Origin: Rhizobiaceae bacterium UBA1291
GTDB lineage: Bacteria > Pseudomonadota > Alphaproteobacteria > Rhizobiales > Rhizobiaceae
Length of the DNA stretch: 10,124 nucleotides
Assembly: GCA_002307905.1 (NCBI GenBank)
Contig: DBUL01000053.1
Location: 2,361 to 12,484, forward strand
Reading direction: 5' to 3'
Below, piece after piece: positions 6,719 through 10,124 of the stretch. The notes below the pieces were generated by a model. The model saw only the letters and a program-made list of their open reading frames with translations. It did not search any database and was not told the DNA's origin. The position numbers were made by a program, and so were the translations under genes. How positions within the stretch are numbered: the first letter of the stretch is position 1; the number at the start of each line of letters is the position of its first letter.

Positions 6719-6888
6719 GGCTTTCACCCTCTTGTCATCGGCATGCGCGACAGCCTGCCCACAGCGTCTGTTTAATCAGCAGATCTTAGCCCTGCCTCTA
6801 ATGTGAGCATTAATTCGCAAAGCCTATGGAAATGCAATTCACGATGTTATAGCAATCGCTGTGAGAAAAATTCACAAAGTCTGCCTCG
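6719..6888. promoter_or_regulatory. Divergent promoter region with paired operator-like sites
   Basis: This 170-bp spacer separates the ureohydrolase operon from lysR and must hold both promoters. Two related sites are visible. Site A is at 6802-6822, TGTGAG-N6-TTCGCAAAG. Site B is at 6860-6879, TGTGAG-N5-TTCACAAAG, and contains a perfect TGTGA-N7-TCACA palindrome. A further half-site, ATTCAC, lies at 6837-6842. The T-N11-A core expected of LysR-family binding sites fits this type of palindrome. Site B ends 9 bp before the lysR ATG, suggesting autoregulation. Site A lies about 85-105 bp before the ureohydrolase ATG, a plausible activator position. I see no convincing -35/-10 pair on either strand, consistent with activator dependence but not proof of it. 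Confidence 0.65.
6727..6733 (-). promoter_or_regulatory. Ribosome binding site deciding the ureohydrolase start
   Basis: AAGAGGG on the minus strand is spaced 8 bp from ATG 6718. The alternative GTG at 6727-6725 overlaps this Shine-Dalgarno, so it could not use it. This supports the shorter protein. Confidence 0.65.
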
Positions 6889-7887
6889 ATGTCCAGCCGC
6901 CTGCCGCCACTCAATCCGCTTCGCGCCTTCGAGGCCGCAGCCCGCCGCGGCTCGATCTCGGCCGCCGCACGGGAATTGAACGTCACTCATGGCGCGGTCA
7001 GTCACCAGATCCGGACGCTCGAGGAAAGCCTGAAGGCCGCGCTATTCGAGCGCGGCGGAAAACGGCTGAAACTGACGCCCCAGGGCGCTCTTTTGCTGCC
7101 CGCGGTTTCTTCGGCGTTCGATGGTATTGCCGCCGCCACGGCACTGATGAATCGGCCCTCAACCAGCGGCAGCCTGCGTATTTCCTGCGTACCGGCGCTG
7201 CTTTCGCTCTGGCTCATTCCGCGCATGAACGGTTTTGCGGAACGCTATCCAGAAATCAGCCTCACGCTCAGTTCGAGCAACGATGCCAATCTCATTCACT
7301 CTCCGGACATCGACGTCGCCATTCTCTACGGACCCGGCAACTGGCGCGACTGCTGGACGCGGCAATGGAGCACCCTGCAGCTTTTTCCCGTCGCCTCCCC
7401 GACCCTTCTTAACTCCCGGCCGCTACGCTCTATCCGGGATCTGCGCGACCATGTGCTTCTGCACGGCGACGATGGCCGGGAATGGAACACGTGGCTGGCG
7501 GCAGCCGACCAATTGGACATGCCGCGCGGGCGCGAACACTTCATGAGCGATGCACGCCTGTCGACCGAGGCTGCCCGTTACGGACAGGGCGTGGCGCTGG
7601 GTGACAGCATCACAGCCTCCAGCCTGATCGCCGCCGGCGAACTGGTCATTCCCTTCGATCTTTCCGTCCCTGCGAGCAATGCCTTCTATGTGGCAACGCG
7701 CAACGATCTGCGTGCGGCACCGATCGTCCGCGTCTTCATCGATTGGCTGTTCGCCACCCTGGAGAACGAGCGCAGTTCGCAGATGAGCCCGGCGATCCGC
7801 AGCCGCTCCCCGCGGAATGCGAGGATCCAACCGGCCACGGCACCCATTTCTTCCGACCCCGGCGCAAGTGCCAAAGACACCCCCTGA
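6889..7887 (+). CDS. LysR-family transcriptional regulator, GcvA-like
   Basis: This 332-aa DNA-binding regulator has an N-terminal winged helix-turn-helix at about residues 6-65: LPPLNPLRAFEAAAR, then AARELNVTHGAVSHQIRTLEE, then LFERGGKRLKLTPQG. This is the GcvA subgroup pattern. The LysR effector-binding domain spans about 93-292. Residues 293-332 are a Ser/Pro/Arg-rich tail without family counterpart, which makes the protein roughly 30 aa longer than usual. The gene faces away from the ureohydrolase-transporter operon, the classic arrangement for a LysR protein controlling its divergent neighbour, and the spacer holds two palindromic sites. The Shine-Dalgarno before ATG 6889 is weak. The inducer is unknown; the import substrate or a breakdown product is the natural guess. 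Confidence 0.9.
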   Translation: MSSRLPPLNPLRAFEAAARRGSISAAARELNVTHGAVSHQIRTLEESLKAALFERGGKRLKLTPQGALLLPAVSSAFDGIAAATALMNRPSTSGSLRISCVPALLSLWLIPRMNGFAERYPEISLTLSSSNDANLIHSPDIDVAILYGPGNWRDCWTRQWSTLQLFPVASPTLLNSRPLRSIRDLRDHVLLHGDDGREWNTWLAAADQLDMPRGREHFMSDARLSTEAARYGQGVALGDSITASSLIAAGELVIPFDLSVPASNAFYVATRNDLRAAPIVRVFIDWLFATLENERSSQMSPAIRSRSPRNARIQPATAPISSDPGASAKDTP

Positions 7888-7903
7888 ACAGACGAGCATC
7901 ACC

Positions 7904-9079
7904 ATGCCTGTATCCGCCTTCAATCCCTTGATCTCCCGCCTCTCGCCGCCTCCAGTCCCTTCGGTTTTTGCCTGGGCCGGCGCTTATGACGGCGCTTGCG
8001 GCCCGCTGATCGACCTGAGCCAAGCAGTCCCCGGCTATCCGCCGCATCCAGACATGCTGCGCTGGCTCGGCGAGACGGCCGCGTCGCGCGCCTATGCGGG
8101 CTACGGCCCGATTGAAGGCGAGCCAGACCTGCGCGCGGCCTATGCCAAAGAGATGACGGAAGTCTACGATGCTGCGATCCGGGCGGAGAACATCCACATC
8201 ACCTCGGGCTGCAACCAGGCCTTCATGGCCGCCGCCATGGCGATTGCCGGGCCGGGCGATGCGGTGGCGCTGACCGATCCCTACTACTTCAACCAGGAAA
8301 CCACACTGGCGATGATGGGCATCGAACGCCGTCTGCTGTGGCTCGATCCGGCCAGCGGCTTCGTTCCCGAGATCGGCGCCGTGCGCAAGATCCTCGCAAC
8401 CGGCGTCAAGGCGCTCGGGCTCGTTTCGCCCAACAACCCCACCGGGGCGATCTATCCGGCCGGGCTGCTGCGCGAAATCTTCGACGCCTGCCGCAAGGCC
8501 GGCGCCTGGCTGATGCTGGACGAGACCTATCGCGATTTCCTGCCGGAGGGCCAGCGCCCGCATGACCTGCTGTCCGTGCCCGGCTGGGAGGACAACCTGA
8601 TCCTGCTCTACTCCTTCTCGAAGTCATTCTGCATTCCGGGCCATCGGCTGGGCGCGGTGACGGCTGGCCCAAAGGCTGTGGCCGAGATCGCCAAGGTGAT
8701 GGACAACCTGCAGATCTGCGCGCCCCGCGCCCCGCAGGCGGCCGTCGCCCGCGCTATCCCGGCGCTGAAGGACTGGCGCAACGCCAATCGCGCCGAGATT
8801 GCCAGACGCGCCGAGACGCTGCGCGCCGTGATGGCCGGGCTGCCAGACTGGAAGATGGATTCGATCGGCGCCTATTTCGCCTTCATCCGCCATCCCTTCC
8901 CCGGTACGCCCTCGGCGGAGGTGGCAGAGAAACTGGCAAAGGCGGCCGGCGTGGTGTGCATTCCCGGCGCCTATTTCGGCGAGGGCCAGGAAAACTATCT
9001 GCGCTTTGCCTTTGCCAATGCCGACAGCGAAACGATCACATCGTTGACCGCGCGGCTGTCCAACTTCACGCTGGGCTGA
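7904..9079 (+). CDS. Class I/II PLP-dependent aminotransferase
   Basis: This 391-aa fold-type I aminotransferase would transfer an amino group between an amino acid and a 2-oxo acid in the cytoplasm. Visible active-site residues, by homology to aspartate aminotransferase, are Asn178 in SPNNPTG, Asp206 and Tyr209 in LDETYRDF, the Schiff-base Lys240 in YSFSKSF, phosphate-binding Arg248 in GHRLG, and carboxylate-binding Arg367 in NYLRFAF. All are intact. The frame extends upstream into the lysR tail, but the conserved fold begins after the ATG at 7904, which lies 16 bp behind the lysR stop with only a weak GAG Shine-Dalgarno. Close spacing suggests cotranscription with lysR. The family includes aspartate, aromatic, alanine and arginine:pyruvate (AruH) transaminases; specificity cannot be read here. 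Known putrescine and GABA transaminases are mostly class III, so this is not one of those by fold class. Confidence 0.88.
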   Translation: MPVSAFNPLISRLSPPPVPSVFAWAGAYDGACGPLIDLSQAVPGYPPHPDMLRWLGETAASRAYAGYGPIEGEPDLRAAYAKEMTEVYDAAIRAENIHITSGCNQAFMAAAMAIAGPGDAVALTDPYYFNQETTLAMMGIERRLLWLDPASGFVPEIGAVRKILATGVKALGLVSPNNPTGAIYPAGLLREIFDACRKAGAWLMLDETYRDFLPEGQRPHDLLSVPGWEDNLILLYSFSKSFCIPGHRLGAVTAGPKAVAEIAKVMDNLQICAPRAPQAAVARAIPALKDWRNANRAEIARRAETLRAVMAGLPDWKMDSIGAYFAFIRHPFPGTPSAEVAEKLAKAAGVVCIPGAYFGEGQENYLRFAFANADSETITSLTARLSNFTLG

Positions 9080-9103
9080 AGAGCAACAAGGAACACCGAT
9101 CTC

Positions 9104-10124
9104 ATGACGGCACGGCGCATCGCAATCATAGGCGGGGGGCCGGCGGGTCTGATGGCCGCCGAACATCTGTCGCGCGCCGGTCATGCCGTCACGGTCTACG
9201 AGGCCATGCCGACGGTGGCGCGAAAATTCCTGCTGGCCGGAAAGTCGGGGCTTAACATCACCCACGCCGAGCCCTTTGAGCGCTTCGTCAACCGCTTCGG
9301 CACGGCGGCGCAATGGCTGCGCCCAATGCTCGACGGGTTCACGCCAACGAACGTGCGCGACTGGGCAGCAGGCCTTGGAACCGAAACCTTCACCGGCACG
9401 TCGGGCCGGGTGTTTCCCAAGGCAATGAAGGCCTCGCCGCTCTTGCGCGCCTGGTTGAAACGGCTGGAAGCGCAAGGCGTGACAATCCTCACCCGCCACC
9501 GCTGGATCGGCTTCGACGGCAATGCCTGCCGGATCGACACGCCGCATGGCCAGGAGACCGTCGAGGCCGACGCCGTACTGCTGGCGCTCGGCGGCGCGAG
9601 CTGGCCGCGGCTCGGCTCGGACGCCGTCTGGGTTCCGTGGCTTAAGGTCATGGGCGTTGATGTCGCTCCGTTCCGCCCCGCCAATTGCGGCTTCGCCTGC
9701 GCCTTTTCCGAGACCTTCGCCGAACGCTTCGCCGGCGAGCCGGTCAAATCGGTGACCGCGACAAGCGCCGCCGGGACCAGCCAGGGCGAATTCGTCATCA
9801 GCCGCAACGGTATCGAGGGCAGCCTGATCTACGCCCATGCCAGCGCCCTGCGCGACGCCTTGCAGAAGGACGGCACGGCCAGCCTCATTCTCGACCTCGC
9901 ACCCGGCCGAACCATCGACAAGCTCGCCCACGATCTGGAACGGCAGGATGCCAAGGCGAGCTTTTCCAACCGCTTGCGCAAGGGTGCCGGGCTAGAGGGG
10001 GTGAAAGCCGCCCTGCTGCGTGAACACGCTCCCGACGCCAACCGTCTCGATGCCCGGCACCTTGCCGAAACGATCAAGGCGCTACCTCTGCCAGTCACAT
10101 CGCCGCGGCCGATCGCCGAGGCGA
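9104..10124 (+). CDS. NAD(P)/FAD-dependent oxidoreductase, HI0933/YhiN type, 3' truncated
   Basis: An open frame of 340 codons runs from ATG 9104 off the window edge without a stop, so the C-terminus is missing. The start shows a dinucleotide-binding motif IGGGPAGLMAAE (9-20) with acidic Glu33 ending the second strand, typical of FAD binding. RKFLLAGKSGLNITH (40-54) and SGRVFPK (100-106) are signatures of the HI0933/YhiN flavoprotein group, and ALGGASWPRLGSD (161-173) is its second cofactor-side motif. It most resembles the subgroup typified by Pseudomonas PP_4765, whose reaction is not established. AAGGAA at 9088-9093 precedes the ATG by about 10 bp. It lies 24 bp after the aminotransferase stop on the same strand, so cotranscription is possible, though this family is widespread and need not belong to the pathway. 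Confidence 0.88.
   Translation, partial: MTARRIAIIGGGPAGLMAAEHLSRAGHAVTVYEAMPTVARKFLLAGKSGLNITHAEPFERFVNRFGTAAQWLRPMLDGFTPTNVRDWAAGLGTETFTGTSGRVFPKAMKASPLLRAWLKRLEAQGVTILTRHRWIGFDGNACRIDTPHGQETVEADAVLLALGGASWPRLGSDAVWVPWLKVMGVDVAPFRPANCGFACAFSETFAERFAGEPVKSVTATSAAGTSQGEFVISRNGIEGSLIYAHASALRDALQKDGTASLILDLAPGRTIDKLAHDLERQDAKASFSNRLRKGAGLEGVKAALLREHAPDANRLDARHLAETIKALPLPVTSPRPIAEA

Noticed and set aside
6719..6888. A guanidine (ykkC) or other riboswitch leader ahead of the ureohydrolase
   Set aside because: I see no conserved riboswitch core or terminator/anti-terminator pair in the leader. Palindromic protein-binding sites explain the region better.
7817..7903. Longer aminotransferase starting inside lysR at 7817
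   Set aside because: The extra 29 residues are low-complexity and overlap the lysR coding region. The conserved protein starts after ATG 7904.
8624..9931. Very long open frame on the minus strand opposite the aminotransferase and flavoprotein genes
   Set aside because: It is a shadow of GC-rich codon bias. The plus strand carries intact catalytic motifs of two known families, and the antisense product has no recognisable domain.
1..10124. Mobile elements, tRNA genes or CRISPR arrays
   Set aside because: No transposase or integrase motifs, cloverleaf with TTCGANTC-type arm, or regularly spaced repeats were found. Gene composition is uniform across the window.

Overview
This window looks like chromosomal DNA from an alphaproteobacterium, most probably a Rhizobiales member (Rhizobium/Agrobacterium/Sinorhizobium-like). 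The reasons are high GC with GC-rich third positions, the protein sequences themselves, and the gene mix: a GMC oxidoreductase, 3-hydroxyisobutyrate dehydrogenase, a PotABCD-type ABC transporter, a SpeB-family ureohydrolase and a GcvA-like LysR regulator. The genus call is inference. I see no tRNA, rRNA, CRISPR array, insertion sequence or phage gene.

Left part (1-993, + strand): the last 31 codons of a GMC-family oxidoreductase, then a complete mmsB-type 3-hydroxyisobutyrate dehydrogenase, ending at a perfect 34-bp palindromic terminator (1016-1049).

Gap (994-1636): 643 bases between convergent genes with no convincing gene. It is far from featureless. Three strong hairpins abut one another at 1066-1199. 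A looser chain of small hairpins follows from about 1278 to 1582, and a probable terminator for the minus-strand operon lies at 1599-1621. This is the least explained part of the window.

Centre (1637-6718, minus strand): one apparent operon. In transcription order it holds a SpeB-family ureohydrolase, a periplasmic solute-binding protein with a twin-arginine-like signal, an ABC ATPase and two permeases. The last three genes overlap by 4 bp (ATGA). Hairpins sit in both longer spacers, between ureohydrolase and binding protein and between binding protein and ATPase.

Right part (6889-10124, + strand): a LysR regulator transcribed divergently from the operon, a class I/II PLP aminotransferase 16 bp behind it, and a HI0933/YhiN-type flavoprotein running off the window edge. 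The 170-bp divergent spacer carries two near-copies of TGTGAG-N5/6-TTC(A/G)CAAAG, the best candidate operators for the LysR protein.

Taken together, 1637-9079 reads as a LysR-controlled uptake and catabolism module. The transporter would bring in a cationic nitrogen compound (polyamine, agmatine or another guanidino compound), the ureohydrolase would release urea from it, and the aminotransferase may act on an amino group upstream or downstream. The substrate cannot be fixed from sequence. The ureohydrolase departs from the usual agmatinase substrate loop and has a longer N-terminus, so plain agmatine is not assured.
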